Source: an uncultured Bacteroidales bacterium (GTDB lineage Bacteria > Bacteroidota > Bacteroidia > Bacteroidales > UBA932). From it: a stretch of 39,760 nucleotides of DNA. Below the pieces are notes generated by a model, which did not search any database, was not told where the DNA came from, and worked only from the letters and a program-made list of their open reading frames with translations. Of the stretch, positions 1-7,949 are shown in pieces. Each line of letters opens with the position of its first letter. The first letter of the stretch is position 1. The translations under genes and the position numbers were made by a program. The stretch lies in contig CANRID010000019.1 in the NCBI GenBank assembly GCA_947630665.1, positions 1 through 39,760 of the forward strand, given 5' to 3'.

Positions 1-1105
1 CCTCGCGATCGACGGTCACCATCTCGGTATGAATCGTATATACCGAGGAGAAAAGCCGTTTGCGCCAATCGCATTTCGCCCGCAGAACATACTGGATATA
101 GTTCAGGCAACTCCGATCGCCCTGCTGTCTGTATCCTACGACAAAAGCAATCTTCTGGGGATTGAAGCGCAGGCCCGCCGGTTTCTTTTGCAGGACGGCA
201 CGGATGGCCAGCTCCTTGTCGGTCAAATCCATCTCGAACTCCGCACGCACGAAGGCCAACCGTTCCCGATCGATGAAAAGCCGGCCCGCAAAAAGCGGAT
301 AGTGCGCTTTTCTCTGCGGACGGAAAGCGATGATGTACTGCATTCGGCCGTCGATTTCGGTTGTACCTTCCATCTCGAACAGATAATCATCCAAATAGTC
401 CGGGTCTAACAGCGCATCCGGATTCTTGGCTATGTCTATAATTATGGCCAAATTCGGGCCACCCGCCATCTTCACCGACAGCGTATCCTGAGGGCGTTGG
501 CTCATCAACTGCCGGCCCTTGAGTACCTTCACCCGATCGTCGTATATCGCACGATTCGCATAGGAGGTCTTGAAAAGTTCCATCATCGCCTCCGAAACGC
601 CGACATAACGGCGGCCTTTCTGCACGGTCTCACGATAAAACAGCGTCAGCATATTCGCTTCCGACGGATAATTCTGTGCGACTTTGTCAAGCGCCTCCGA
701 GACGATCTGACGCGGATTCGCGCCATAAATGACCACCTCCGAAAGCATCGTCTCGGCCGGTTCCAACCAAACGGTCAACGCATCGCCGACCTTACCCGGA
801 TAGAGATAGCCCGAAACATAACCGATGTGCGAAAACTTTACGCGCCGGAAATCGACCGTCGGGAAACGTAATTCGAACATACCCTCGGCATTGCTCACCG
901 TGCCGATATTCGTTCCTTCAAGCGTGATATTGACATGCGAAAGATAGCGGCGGCTCTGCCGGTCTTTCACCACGCCGTGAATGACCGTCTCGCTCTCCGA
1001 GCCGGAAGCGGCGGACAAGGCGACCGGTTGGGCCGTCGCAATTCCGCCTCCGAACAGACCGAACAGGGCGACAAGCAGCAATACGAATTTCAAATTGGTT
1101 TTCAT
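1..1105 (-). CDS. Carboxypeptidase-regulatory-like domain protein, secreted (3' end outside window)
   Basis: The minus strand is open from an ATG at 1105 to the window edge, so about 368 codons are visible and the C-terminus is missing. The product starts with a clear signal peptide (MKTNLKFVLLLVALFGLFG, cleavage probably after IATA). A carboxypeptidase-regulatory-like beta-sandwich follows at roughly residues 45-125, recognisable from VIHGVVKD, VNITLEGTNIGTVSNAEG and the SHIGY motif. This domain is the usual N-terminal module of Bacteroidota outer-membrane proteins, but no TonB plug is seen after it, so the family is the short non-receptor type of unknown function. An alternative in-frame ATG lies at 1111. 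The stop of the AraC-type regulator is about 20 bases upstream, so the two genes probably form one transcript. Codon choice (many TCG, GCG, CGT) seems richer in G+C than in the genes after 2045. Confidence 0.8.
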   Translation of the reverse strand, partial: MKTNLKFVLLLVALFGLFGGGIATAQPVALSAASGSESETVIHGVVKDRQSRRYLSHVNITLEGTNIGTVSNAEGMFELRFPTVDFRRVKFSHIGYVSGYLYPGKVGDALTVWLEPAETMLSEVVIYGANPRQIVSEALDKVAQNYPSEANMLTLFYRETVQKGRRYVGVSEAMMELFKTSYANRAIYDDRVKVLKGRQLMSQRPQDTLSVKMAGGPNLAIIIDIAKNPDALLDPDYLDDYLFEMEGTTEIDGRMQYIIAFRPQRKAHYPLFAGRLFIDRERLAFVRAEFEMDLTDKELAIRAVLQKKPAGLRFNPQKIAFVVGYRQQGDRSCLNYIQYVLRAKCDWRKRLFSSVYTIHTEMVTVDRE

Positions 1106-1126
1106 GGTCATAACCTCACTAAAAAT

Positions 1127-1933
1127 CTATTCCCTGTAATCCGACGGATTTACGCCCAAATTCTGTTGCACATAGCGACTGAAATAGGCGGGCGACGAGA
1201 AGCCGAACATATCGGAAATCTGCACGAACGAGAGCGATTTGTTTCGTAACAGGCGAGAAATGTCGAGAATCGTATGACGGTTGATCCAATAGTTGGCGCC
1301 GTATCCGCTGACCTTTTTCGACACCTCCGACAGGTATTTCGGAGTGATGCACAGACAATCTGCATAGTAGGATACCTCCCGATGTTCACGGTACGCTCCC
1401 TCTTCCAACATTTTCAGGAAACGGTTCATGATGGAGGCGTTCTGTGTAGAAATGTCGCTCTGGCCGTACAGGGCAGCATGGAAATCGAAGAAATCGAGAA
1501 TGGCCGCCTGCATGGCATTGATGAGCGTTTCCCGATAAAAACGGTGCTGCGTATCGGCGATGCGGGCTTCCAGCAGTTCGAAATCCCGACGGCAGACGAT
1601 TTGCTGTTCCGGCGTGAGGTGCATTACGGGATTGAGGAACAGGGCCAGCGCCCCTTTCATGCCGTAATTGCTTTGCGGCGTAGATAATTCGATGAACTCG
1701 GGTGCGGCATAAATGATCTTGCATCGGAAATCCTCCGAAGCATGTACCTTATCAATCATTTTCCGTTTGCGGACAATCGACAAATCCCCGGCATGCAGTT
1801 CAAAATCCCGCTCGTTGAAACGGTAACGGCACGTCCCTCCCAAGCAGAGCAGATGCGCCAGGTATTCCTCCTCGGAATCCATGCTCACCATGCCCAACCG
1901 GTCGGTAACGATAATATCTTTTTTGCATTCCAT
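1127..1933 (-). CDS. AraC-family transcriptional regulator
   Basis: This 268-residue protein has a C-terminal AraC-type double helix-turn-helix at about residues 170-268. The segments MNRFLKMLEEG, LCITPKYLSEVSKKVSG and SLSFVQISDMFGFSSPAYFSRYVQ followed by NPSDYRE match the two recognition helices and the conserved second-helix signature. The N-terminal half resembles the cupin-like sensing domain of the family but shows no residue that identifies a ligand. I chose the start at 1933 (MECKKDI) because the open frame upstream of it, to 2044, translates to sequence that does not resemble the family and overlaps a possible promoter. It lies directly upstream of the carboxypeptidase-regulatory-like gene, which it may control; that target is inferred only from adjacency. 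Confidence 0.88.
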   Translation of the reverse strand: MECKKDIIVTDRLGMVSMDSEEEYLAHLLCLGGTCRYRFNERDFELHAGDLSIVRKRKMIDKVHASEDFRCKIIYAAPEFIELSTPQSNYGMKGALALFLNPVMHLTPEQQIVCRRDFELLEARIADTQHRFYRETLINAMQAAILDFFDFHAALYGQSDISTQNASIMNRFLKMLEEGAYREHREVSYYADCLCITPKYLSEVSKKVSGYGANYWINRHTILDISRLLRNKSLSFVQISDMFGFSSPAYFSRYVQQNLGVNPSDYRE

Positions 1934-1958
1934 GCCGCAACCGCTTGATTCCCGACTG

Positions 1959-1966
1959 TAAATATA
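1959..1966 (-). promoter_or_regulatory. Possible -7 element for the AraC-type gene
   Basis: TATATTTA on the minus strand differs from TAnnTTTG at one base and sits about 25 bases before the chosen start at 1933. No convincing TTTG lies about 20 bases further upstream. Confidence 0.3.
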
Positions 1967-2044
1967 CAAAAAAACCGTATAAGTTGAAAGACAAGGTAAT
2001 ATTTGCATCGGAAGCCGGTGCTGCACTGAAAAACAGAGCCGCAC

Positions 2045-3508
2045 TCATGCCCGGTTTATATCCATCCGGATGCGCCGGGCAGCAGGATACAGATTATTGG
2101 AACGGTTTCCTATATTCTTCACGAATCCCAACCCGGCTCCCCGATAAGCCAACAGCACGTATCCTGCAGGCGCCTCAGGAAAATGCAGCGTCTCCCGCGA
2201 AAGAAATTTCAATGCGTCCTCCCGAGAGACTTCCACCGTAAAGAACGCCTCCTGACGGAGCGCCCGGGAAAATGCCAGATCGGGATGCGGTACATAATCC
2301 TTCCCTTTAATCTGCGCGACTGCGACACCCGAATAAATACAATTCAGCCGGCTCTCCAAAAATTTCATTTCCTCCGCCTGTCCCGACGGGTAAGCTTTCA
2401 GCAGATCTCCGGCCGTAACCAACATATATCCGGGCGACACATACGGACACTCTGCCACCGCATATTTGTTTTTTCTTTTCCCGCACGGCCCTCTTTCTTT
2501 TACTCCATCCGCACGGCCCCCTTTCTCCGAAGGTTTGCGCAGCAATGCGAAAAACTGGCCTTCCCCTTCTACAAGCCCGGGAACAAACTGGTATCCTCCG
2601 CGTTCCGTACGGACGATGCCGTATGCCGGCTCCTGCGAAGGAAAAACTTCCAACAACTCCGCCCCCAGTTCCTTTTCTAAAAAATCCAAAGCGCCGTCGT
2701 TCTCCAACCGATTGAACGTACAGGTAGAATAGACAAAATAACCGCCCGGTTTAAGAGCCCCCCATATATCCGAGAGAATACGCTGCTGCCGGCCAGCGCA
2801 GAGCTTTACATTCTCAAGGCTCCATTCCCCGCAGGCTCCGGAATCCTTGCGGAACATCCCCTCCCCGGAACAGGGAGCATCCGCCAGAATCAAATCGAAA
2901 TATTCTCCCAGTACGGAAAAGTCCCGGGGATCGTTGTCAGTTACCAGCACATTCGGATTCCCCCAGCGAGCCATATTCTCTGCTAATATGCCCGCCCGGC
3001 TTCTGATGACTTCATTGCACACCAATATTCCTTCCGGTCCCATAAAACCGGCCAGCTGGGTGGATTTTCCGCCGGGCGCCGCGCATAAATCCAGCAACCG
3101 CAACGGACGCGACCAAAACGATTTTTCATACCGTTCCACCGCTTCCCGGATCAACTCTAAAAACATGGATGAAGCGTCCTGCACATAATAAGCGCCTGCA
3201 TGAAACAGCGGATCGAGTGTGAAAACGGGTCGTCCCGACAAATAAAAACCTTCCCCGCACCACGGCACCCGCCGCAGGGCCCGGTCGGGGAAAAAAGACT
3301 GCGCCGCACTCATGATACCGGAAGAGTCTCCTTCGTCTGCGTTCCCGGCAATCCGTGCGGCTTTCCAGCCGTTCACACGAATACTCACAACCGGAATCCC
3401 TTCCGACAAAGTCCTTATCAATACCTCCGCGTTTTCCTCTCCCAAGCTTTCCCGGGCCAGATCCGCGAACTTCTCCGGGACAGGAGTATCTTTTATCTCC
3501 CGGTTCAT
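2045..3508 (-). CDS. RsmF-like rRNA (cytosine-C5)-methyltransferase, NOL1/NOP2/Sun family
   Basis: The 487-residue protein is a SAM-dependent RNA m5C methyltransferase. Motif I is DLCAAPGGKST (about residues 140-150), motif IV is DAPCSGEGMF with Cys213, and motif VI is STCTFN with Cys263; the two cysteines are those needed for covalent catalysis and product release in this family. The C-terminal part (about 350-487) looks like the RsmF-type PUA-like RNA-binding extension, with PHPDLAFSRAL and a final GLGFVKN segment. By analogy with RsmF the target would be a 16S rRNA cytosine, but the exact site cannot be read from sequence. Its ATG overlaps the stop of the upstream hexosaminidase gene by four bases (ATGA at 3505-3508), so translation is probably coupled. 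Confidence 0.9.
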   Translation of the reverse strand: MNREIKDTPVPEKFADLARESLGEENAEVLIRTLSEGIPVVSIRVNGWKAARIAGNADEGDSSGIMSAAQSFFPDRALRRVPWCGEGFYLSGRPVFTLDPLFHAGAYYVQDASSMFLELIREAVERYEKSFWSRPLRLLDLCAAPGGKSTQLAGFMGPEGILVCNEVIRSRAGILAENMARWGNPNVLVTDNDPRDFSVLGEYFDLILADAPCSGEGMFRKDSGACGEWSLENVKLCAGRQQRILSDIWGALKPGGYFVYSTCTFNRLENDGALDFLEKELGAELLEVFPSQEPAYGIVRTERGGYQFVPGLVEGEGQFFALLRKPSEKGGRADGVKERGPCGKRKNKYAVAECPYVSPGYMLVTAGDLLKAYPSGQAEEMKFLESRLNCIYSGVAVAQIKGKDYVPHPDLAFSRALRQEAFFTVEVSREDALKFLSRETLHFPEAPAGYVLLAYRGAGLGFVKNIGNRSNNLYPAARRIRMDINRA

Positions 3509-5235
3509 TGGCTATCAGAACGTTTTTCTTCGAAAATCCAGGTGCAATAATTGGCTCCCCACAGATCGTACCGGGCAAACTGGGACGGCAGCTTTTGCAA
3601 AAACCGATGCCAGTCCCGTGCTTTCCGGTCGCTCCAATATACTTCGGCGATAGCGGACATCCGCGGGAAAAGCCCGTATTCCAACCGTTCCTTATGCGGA
3701 AAATATTCGGTCCACATACATCCCTCCCCTCCCATCAACAACGACGGGTCGGCTACGGAAATACTGTCGGGAAGCGGCTCGAAACCATACACTTTTTCCA
3801 AAGATACCGTCCGGGACTTATGACACAGGGTGTCTTCTTTCTCTTTCTGCTTTATATTCAGGTAGCTGTAAGCCGCCGGAGCCATAATCGCCCGGTGGCC
3901 CTGTTTCATCGCCCGGTAAGCTCCTTTCTCATTCCGCCAGCTCATTACCACCGCCCCATCCACCAGTCCGTTATCCACCATTTCGTCCCAGCCGATTACC
4001 GTCCGGCCCCTTGCGGTAACGACATCCGATACCCGGCGGGCAAAATATTCCTGCAACTGTTTCGTATCTTTCAGCCCGTGTTCCTCCATGAACCGCTGCG
4101 TAGCCGCGCTCTCCTCCCACCACCGGTGAGCGCATTCGTCCGCTCCGATATGGATATACTCTCCCGGAAACACATCCATCAGCTCGTTGAATACATCTTC
4201 CAAAAAACGGAACACTTTTTCTCCGGGCGCAAGCACATTGTTCTGCCGGTTATAAATTCCCCAGGTAACGGCCGGCTTCACCGGTTTGTCCGGCTCGGTC
4301 CCGAACTCAGGATAGGCGGCCAGCACCGCCATGCAATGCCCCGGCACATCGATTTCCGGCACTACGGTAATATAACGGCGGGCCGCATAATCTACGATTT
4401 CCTTCATCTGCTCTATCGTATAGAATCCGCCGTAACGGGTAGAATCGATTCCCTTGCCGGGAAACAGGCCTATAATGGTTCCCTCCCGGTACGCCCCCAA
4501 TTCGTTCAGGCGCGGATGAGAGCGGGATTCCATGCGCCATCCCTGATCGTCCGTCAGATGCCAGTGGAAATAATTCATTTTATGCAACGCTATATAATCT
4601 ATATATTGCTTGATATAGCTTACAGGAAAAATATGCCGCACCACATCCAAATGCATGCCCCGGTACTCAAACCGGGGAGCATCCTTCAGCCGGACACAGG
4701 GGATCTGCAGGACAGGGGCCGTCGCATCGGACGCCGTATCTCCGCCGGCTGCCGCACCGCTCTTGCAAACCGGCAGCAATTGCAGCAAAGACTGCACCCC
4801 GTAAAAAAGACCTTCCTCATTATAACCGGTAATCTCTATATATTCAGGCGACACCTTCAGTTCATAAGCGCCTTTCGGAGCCTGAGGTTTCTCGCTGATA
4901 TTCAAGGTAATAGCAGATCGGTGCGGAGCGGACCGTCTCTCCTGAAGGGCCAGCCCGTAATATTGCCGGAGATAATTTTTCAGGAACGCGACGGAATTTT
5001 CGGCCCCCGCATCCCGGTAAGAAACAATAACCCCGTCCGACAAAGGAAAAGAACCCTTTGTCCTCTTCATTTCCAAAGGCTGGGGAATAATAGCAACATC
5101 ATTTTCCATAGTATCAGGGCTTTGTACACGATCCGGCCCCATACCTGCGGCTCCGCAGACAACCATGCAGAGTGTCAGGCACAAATATTTTATATAGCAA
5201 TCACCAATCATCGGAAAGCCGTATCCGGATATCAA
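3505..5235 (-). CDS. Secreted GH20 beta-N-acetylhexosaminidase
   Basis: This 576-residue enzyme belongs to glycoside hydrolase family 20, which removes terminal GlcNAc or GalNAc by substrate-assisted catalysis. The N-terminus carries a hydrophobic export signal (YLCLTLCMVVCGAAG); the cysteine could serve as a lipoprotein attachment site, although the lipobox is imperfect. A GH20b accessory domain covers about residues 45-175, and the TIM barrel starts at RGMHLDVVRHIFP, followed by MNYFHWHLTDDQGWR. The catalytic Asp-Glu pair is Asp366-Glu367 in HIGADECAHRWW. Both ends overlap neighbours by ATGA (5232-5235 and 3505-3508), which places a periplasmic or outer-membrane glycosidase inside a pyrimidine/RNA-modification operon. 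Natural substrates could be host mucin glycans or recycled peptidoglycan sugars. Confidence 0.93.
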   Translation of the reverse strand: MISGYGFPMIGDCYIKYLCLTLCMVVCGAAGMGPDRVQSPDTMENDVAIIPQPLEMKRTKGSFPLSDGVIVSYRDAGAENSVAFLKNYLRQYYGLALQERRSAPHRSAITLNISEKPQAPKGAYELKVSPEYIEITGYNEEGLFYGVQSLLQLLPVCKSGAAAGGDTASDATAPVLQIPCVRLKDAPRFEYRGMHLDVVRHIFPVSYIKQYIDYIALHKMNYFHWHLTDDQGWRMESRSHPRLNELGAYREGTIIGLFPGKGIDSTRYGGFYTIEQMKEIVDYAARRYITVVPEIDVPGHCMAVLAAYPEFGTEPDKPVKPAVTWGIYNRQNNVLAPGEKVFRFLEDVFNELMDVFPGEYIHIGADECAHRWWEESAATQRFMEEHGLKDTKQLQEYFARRVSDVVTARGRTVIGWDEMVDNGLVDGAVVMSWRNEKGAYRAMKQGHRAIMAPAAYSYLNIKQKEKEDTLCHKSRTVSLEKVYGFEPLPDSISVADPSLLMGGEGCMWTEYFPHKERLEYGLFPRMSAIAEVYWSDRKARDWHRFLQKLPSQFARYDLWGANYCTWIFEEKRSDSQ

Positions 5236-5690
5236 TTATAACGGGTTATATCATTCAAATCAAAATCGGCCGGAGAGATCTTGCCGGCAAATGCCAGCCC
5301 TAACTGATCCGTCAGCCGGTCCACCGCTTCCTGGAGCTTATTGCCCAGCATCATCTTGATCATAAAGGTCAGCTCCGCCTCTATCTCGATATGGAAATCG
5401 GTTTTGGCCACATCCGTCGCCTCGAAAAACACCTTTATCCTGAACGGGAAAGGAGATTGTCCGTACTGGGTATAGACTACCGATGAAAACGGATTCCGCT
5501 CCGCTATCTGCAATCCCATCCTGAACCCTTTCACCTCTCCTTCTATGGTATCTTCCGTGGCCGTAACCCCCTCTCTCTTATCCTCAGGCAGATTCCTCAC
5601 AAAATTCCTCATATCCGAAAACCCCGAATATAATATATAAGCCGGCTGATCCACCGTTATCACTTTTCCTTTTATTTCCGTTTTATCCAT
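5232..5690 (-). CDS. SRPBCC-superfamily protein linked to pyrE
   Basis: I place the start at 5690 (MDKTEIKGKV), 152 residues, preceded on the minus strand by a GAAAGAG ribosome-binding-like stretch; the longer frame from 5810 would overlap pyrE and gives unrelated sequence. The protein has the pattern of a small helix-grip (START/polyketide-cyclase) fold: an N-terminal beta strand, YILYSGFSDMRNF, a run of strands, then the long C-terminal helix MIKMMLGNKLQEAVDRLTDQLGL. In Bacteroides relatives a protein of this type commonly follows pyrE. Its ligand and role are unknown. The stop overlaps the hexosaminidase start by four bases. Confidence 0.8.
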   Translation of the reverse strand: MDKTEIKGKVITVDQPAYILYSGFSDMRNFVRNLPEDKREGVTATEDTIEGEVKGFRMGLQIAERNPFSSVVYTQYGQSPFPFRIKVFFEATDVAKTDFHIEIEAELTFMIKMMLGNKLQEAVDRLTDQLGLAFAGKISPADFDLNDITRYN

Positions 5691-5710
5691 CTCTTTCAAT
5701 ATTATTTTTA

Positions 5711-5719
5711 TCCCGACAG
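5711..5719 (+). repeat. TCCCGACAG copy between pyrE and the SRPBCC gene
   Basis: An exact copy of the overrepresented motif lies in the 44-base gap between the pyrE stop and the SRPBCC start. Confidence 0.6.
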
Positions 5720-5734
5720 CCTCTTTCCCGACGG

Positions 5735-6367
5735 TTATTTTCCCCAACTTTCCGGGTTGATGCGCCATTGCCGCAGCATTTCCAGATCTTCTTTCCTGAT
5801 ATAATTGCACTCGAGAGCCTGTTCCAGCAATACCTCATAATGGCTCAAAGTATATAACTCCACATTGGCATATTCGAATGCCCTTCTGGATTTGATAAAA
5901 TTATAAGTGAAAATCGCGACCATTCCCAAAACAACGGCTCCGCTTTTTTGAAGACAATCTACAGCCGACAGACTGCTGCCTCCGGTGGAAATCAGATCTT
6001 CCACCACCACTACGCGGGCTCCTTTGGGAAGATTGCCCTCGATCTGCGCTCCCGTACCGTGATCCTTGGGTTTGGGACGTACATACACGAATGGCTTGCC
6101 CATGGCTTCCGCCACCAATATCCCGTAGGCGATCGCTCCGGTAGCCACGCCGGCGATTACATCCACCTCTTTAAAATGCTCCTGAATGATTTTTACGAAA
6201 GCCTCGTAAACGATCTTACGGGCTTCGGGATATGACAAGATTTTCCTGTTATCACAATATATAGGGGACTTCCACCCGGATGCCCACGTAAAAGGATGCT
6301 CAGCATCCAATTTGACAGCGTTTACATCCAACAACTGTTTAGCTACGATTTTTTCAATAGGTTCCAT
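5735..6367 (-). CDS. pyrE: Orotate phosphoribosyltransferase
   Basis: The 210-residue protein catalyses conversion of orotate and PRPP to OMP in de novo pyrimidine synthesis. The PRPP-binding signature VVEDLISTGGSS is at residues 121-132, the FTWASGWKSPIYCDNR segment near residues 26-41 is typical of PyrE, and KPKDHGTGAQIEG corresponds to the flexible catalytic loop. Length is normal for the family. It is the first gene of a minus-strand unit (pyrE, SRPBCC, GH20, RsmF-like), and a TAGATTTG element lies 21 bases upstream. Confidence 0.96.
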   Translation of the reverse strand: MEPIEKIVAKQLLDVNAVKLDAEHPFTWASGWKSPIYCDNRKILSYPEARKIVYEAFVKIIQEHFKEVDVIAGVATGAIAYGILVAEAMGKPFVYVRPKPKDHGTGAQIEGNLPKGARVVVVEDLISTGGSSLSAVDCLQKSGAVVLGMVAIFTYNFIKSRRAFEYANVELYTLSHYEVLLEQALECNYIRKEDLEMLRQWRINPESWGK

Positions 6368-6388
6368 AATTTACAATATCATCTTTTG

Positions 6389-6396
6389 CAAATCTA
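6389..6396 (-). promoter_or_regulatory. -7 element of the pyrE promoter
   Basis: TAGATTTG on the minus strand matches TAnnTTTG exactly and ends 21 bases before the pyrE ATG. A clear TTTG at -33 is not seen. Confidence 0.5.
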
Positions 6397-6530
6397 CATA
6401 AAAAAGGCGTGATTTCTATACCGATAGAATAAAAAGATAAAGGCAACCACAAATTATCTGTCATTGCAGTGGCCCTTGATGCACACAAAGATATCATATT
6501 TTTGTGTATCAACGGAAGAAAAATAAACCC

Positions 6531-6538
6531 TATCTTTG
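6531..6538 (+). promoter_or_regulatory. -7 element of the Nudix gene promoter
   Basis: TATCTTTG is an exact TAnnTTTG match, 32 bases before the ATG at 6571. The nearest TTTG (6501-6504) is 26 bases upstream, longer than the usual spacing. The element overlaps a TGTCGGGA motif copy, so that motif would fall near the transcription start. Confidence 0.5.
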
Positions 6539-6544
6539 TCGGGA
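6537..6544 (-). repeat. TCCCGACA copy at the Nudix transcription start region
   Basis: The motif reads TGTCGGGA on the plus strand and shares its first two bases with the -7 element TATCTTTG. Confidence 0.6.
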
Positions 6545-6570
6545 CGAAAATAAAACCGGATTCAAATTCT

Positions 6571-7191
6571 ATGTACAATATATATTTTGAAAACAGAGTG
6601 CTGGAAGTGTGCGATATGCCGGAGGTCCCCGCGTATGGGCCGGATGCCGTAGTGTATCATTTTCCAGAACTGGCGGATCTGGATGCTTTGCCGGAATTAT
6701 TTGCCGCTTCCCCCAAAATCGGACACCTGATCGTTCCCGTTCCCGACGGACGAATGGAAGAAGGATTCCAACGGATCTGCAAAGCGTACAAACAGATCAA
6801 CGCCGGCGGAGGATTGGTTTCCAACGCAAAGGGAGAATATCTGCTGATTTTCCGCAACGGATATTGGGATCTGCCCAAAGGGAAACAGGAACCGGGAGAA
6901 GATATAAAAACGACCGCCCTGCGGGAAGTAGGGGAAGAATGCGGTCTATCCGATATAAAGGCGCAGGAACTGATTTGCATTACACGCCATTGCTACCGGC
7001 AGGACGGAGTGCTGATTCTCAAACATACTCACTGGTATCGGATGTTCTGTCCGGACGCTGCAATTCCCGTTCCTCAACGGGAAGAGAACATACAGCAGGC
7101 CGTCTGGATTGCAAAAGAGAAACTGTCTTTTTATACAGACCGTACTTATCCCTCTATCCGGGAAGTATTCGAAAAAGCCGGGTTGCTCTAA
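6571..7191 (+). CDS. Nudix hydrolase
   Basis: The 206-residue protein contains a complete Nudix box (G-x5-E-x7-REVGEECGL) beginning at GKQEPGED near residue 111, the metal-binding pyrophosphohydrolase signature. The start at 6571 (MYNIYFEN) is preferred over the longer frame at 6469 because the upstream stretch contains the promoter-like TATCTTTG and its translation does not resemble the family. The N-terminal 90 residues precede the Nudix fold and are of a kind seen in Bacteroidota homologues, with no assigned function. Substrate cannot be predicted. It is divergent from pyrE and convergent with the LolA-like gene. Confidence 0.9.
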   Translation: MYNIYFENRVLEVCDMPEVPAYGPDAVVYHFPELADLDALPELFAASPKIGHLIVPVPDGRMEEGFQRICKAYKQINAGGGLVSNAKGEYLLIFRNGYWDLPKGKQEPGEDIKTTALREVGEECGLSDIKAQELICITRHCYRQDGVLILKHTHWYRMFCPDAAIPVPQREENIQQAVWIAKEKLSFYTDRTYPSIREVFEKAGLL

Positions 7192-7264
7192 TCGCTGATC
7201 CAAGCCGCAGACCGGGCCGGATCCCGGATACCGATACGGAGGGAGCCTCAACACTGCGGAAACG

Positions 7265-7900
7265 TTACCTCAAATCCGTAACTACGGCATCGGGATATTT
7301 CTCCGGATCCAACCTGAACAGAACCGGGGATTTATCGGTCAGGGGCCGGAAAGAACGGATAGAAGCGGTATATTGTGAACCGTCTATCGAAAGGAATTCT
7401 ATCCTTACGGGAATATTTTTATCCTTTTCTATTAAAATATCGATCCGGACATAATTGTTTTCGGCTTCCCGGGGAGTCAGCGTCACCTTTTTTACCCCCT
7501 TGCCGCCAATTATTTTCACTTCTGTCCCGACAGTTACATTATAAAACCGGTCCGTCTGTTCTAATATCGAGAACGGATTTTCCAGTACATCCTGTTCCTT
7601 CGTATTATTCTCGGCGATTATCAATTCTTCCTCGCCGGGTTTATAGATCCATTTCACCACTCCGTCGGACACTACTATCAAATCGTCAGGAATCTCCATC
7701 CGGAATTTGTCGCCCCATACGCTTACCGTTCCCCTCTCTTCATATATCTTCTTCCCCTGGCCGTCCGTTGCCGAGAAATCGAACCCGATCACCGTTCCGG
7801 CTTTTATATTCCCGGCCGCAGCCGCCAGAATATCCGTTTTCCCCTGGCCGTACGCCGAGGAACACACCACGAGAAGTATCGATAACCAAATTTTTTTCAT
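7265..7900 (-). CDS. LolA-like outer-membrane lipoprotein carrier protein
   Basis: The 211-residue protein has a signal peptide (MKKIWLSILLVVCSSAYGQ) and then the LolA/LolB-like pattern of antiparallel strands: GTVIGFDFSATDGQGK, GTVSVWGDKFRMEIPDDLIVVSDG, then VVKWIYKPGEEELIIAENN. In the Lol pathway such proteins carry lipoproteins across the periplasm in an incomplete barrel. It follows ftsK on the same strand with a 49-base gap, an arrangement also common for Bacteroides. A four-codon-longer start at 7912 is possible. Confidence 0.8.
   Translation of the reverse strand: MKKIWLSILLVVCSSAYGQGKTDILAAAAGNIKAGTVIGFDFSATDGQGKKIYEERGTVSVWGDKFRMEIPDDLIVVSDGVVKWIYKPGEEELIIAENNTKEQDVLENPFSILEQTDRFYNVTVGTEVKIIGGKGVKKVTLTPREAENNYVRIDILIEKDKNIPVRIEFLSIDGSQYTASIRSFRPLTDKSPVLFRLDPEKYPDAVVTDLR
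7525..7533 (+). repeat. TCCCGACAG copy inside the palindrome-like CTGTC-CC-GACAG
   Basis: This copy lies inside the LolA-like gene and, with the preceding bases, forms a five-base inverted repeat around CC. The same arrangement recurs at 24071-24081. Confidence 0.5.
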
Positions 7901-7924
7901 TTCACATCGCAATTTTCAGAAGTA

Positions 7925-7933
7925 TCCCGACAG
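7925..7933 (+). repeat. TCCCGACAG copy between ftsK and the LolA-like gene
   Basis: It occupies the 49-base intergenic gap, 17 bases after the ftsK stop in the transcribed direction. Confidence 0.6.
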
Positions 7934-7949
7934 ACAATTCCGGAACGGT

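Noticed and set aside
3355-5241. A 628-codon plus-strand open frame
   Set aside because: It is antisense to the GH20 gene, whose catalytic motifs are intact. Its translation is rich in Arg, His and Ile without any recognisable domain.
7208-7230. Terminator hairpin between the Nudix and LolA-like genes
   Set aside because: CCGGG/CCCGG can pair over five bases only and no T-run follows on either strand.
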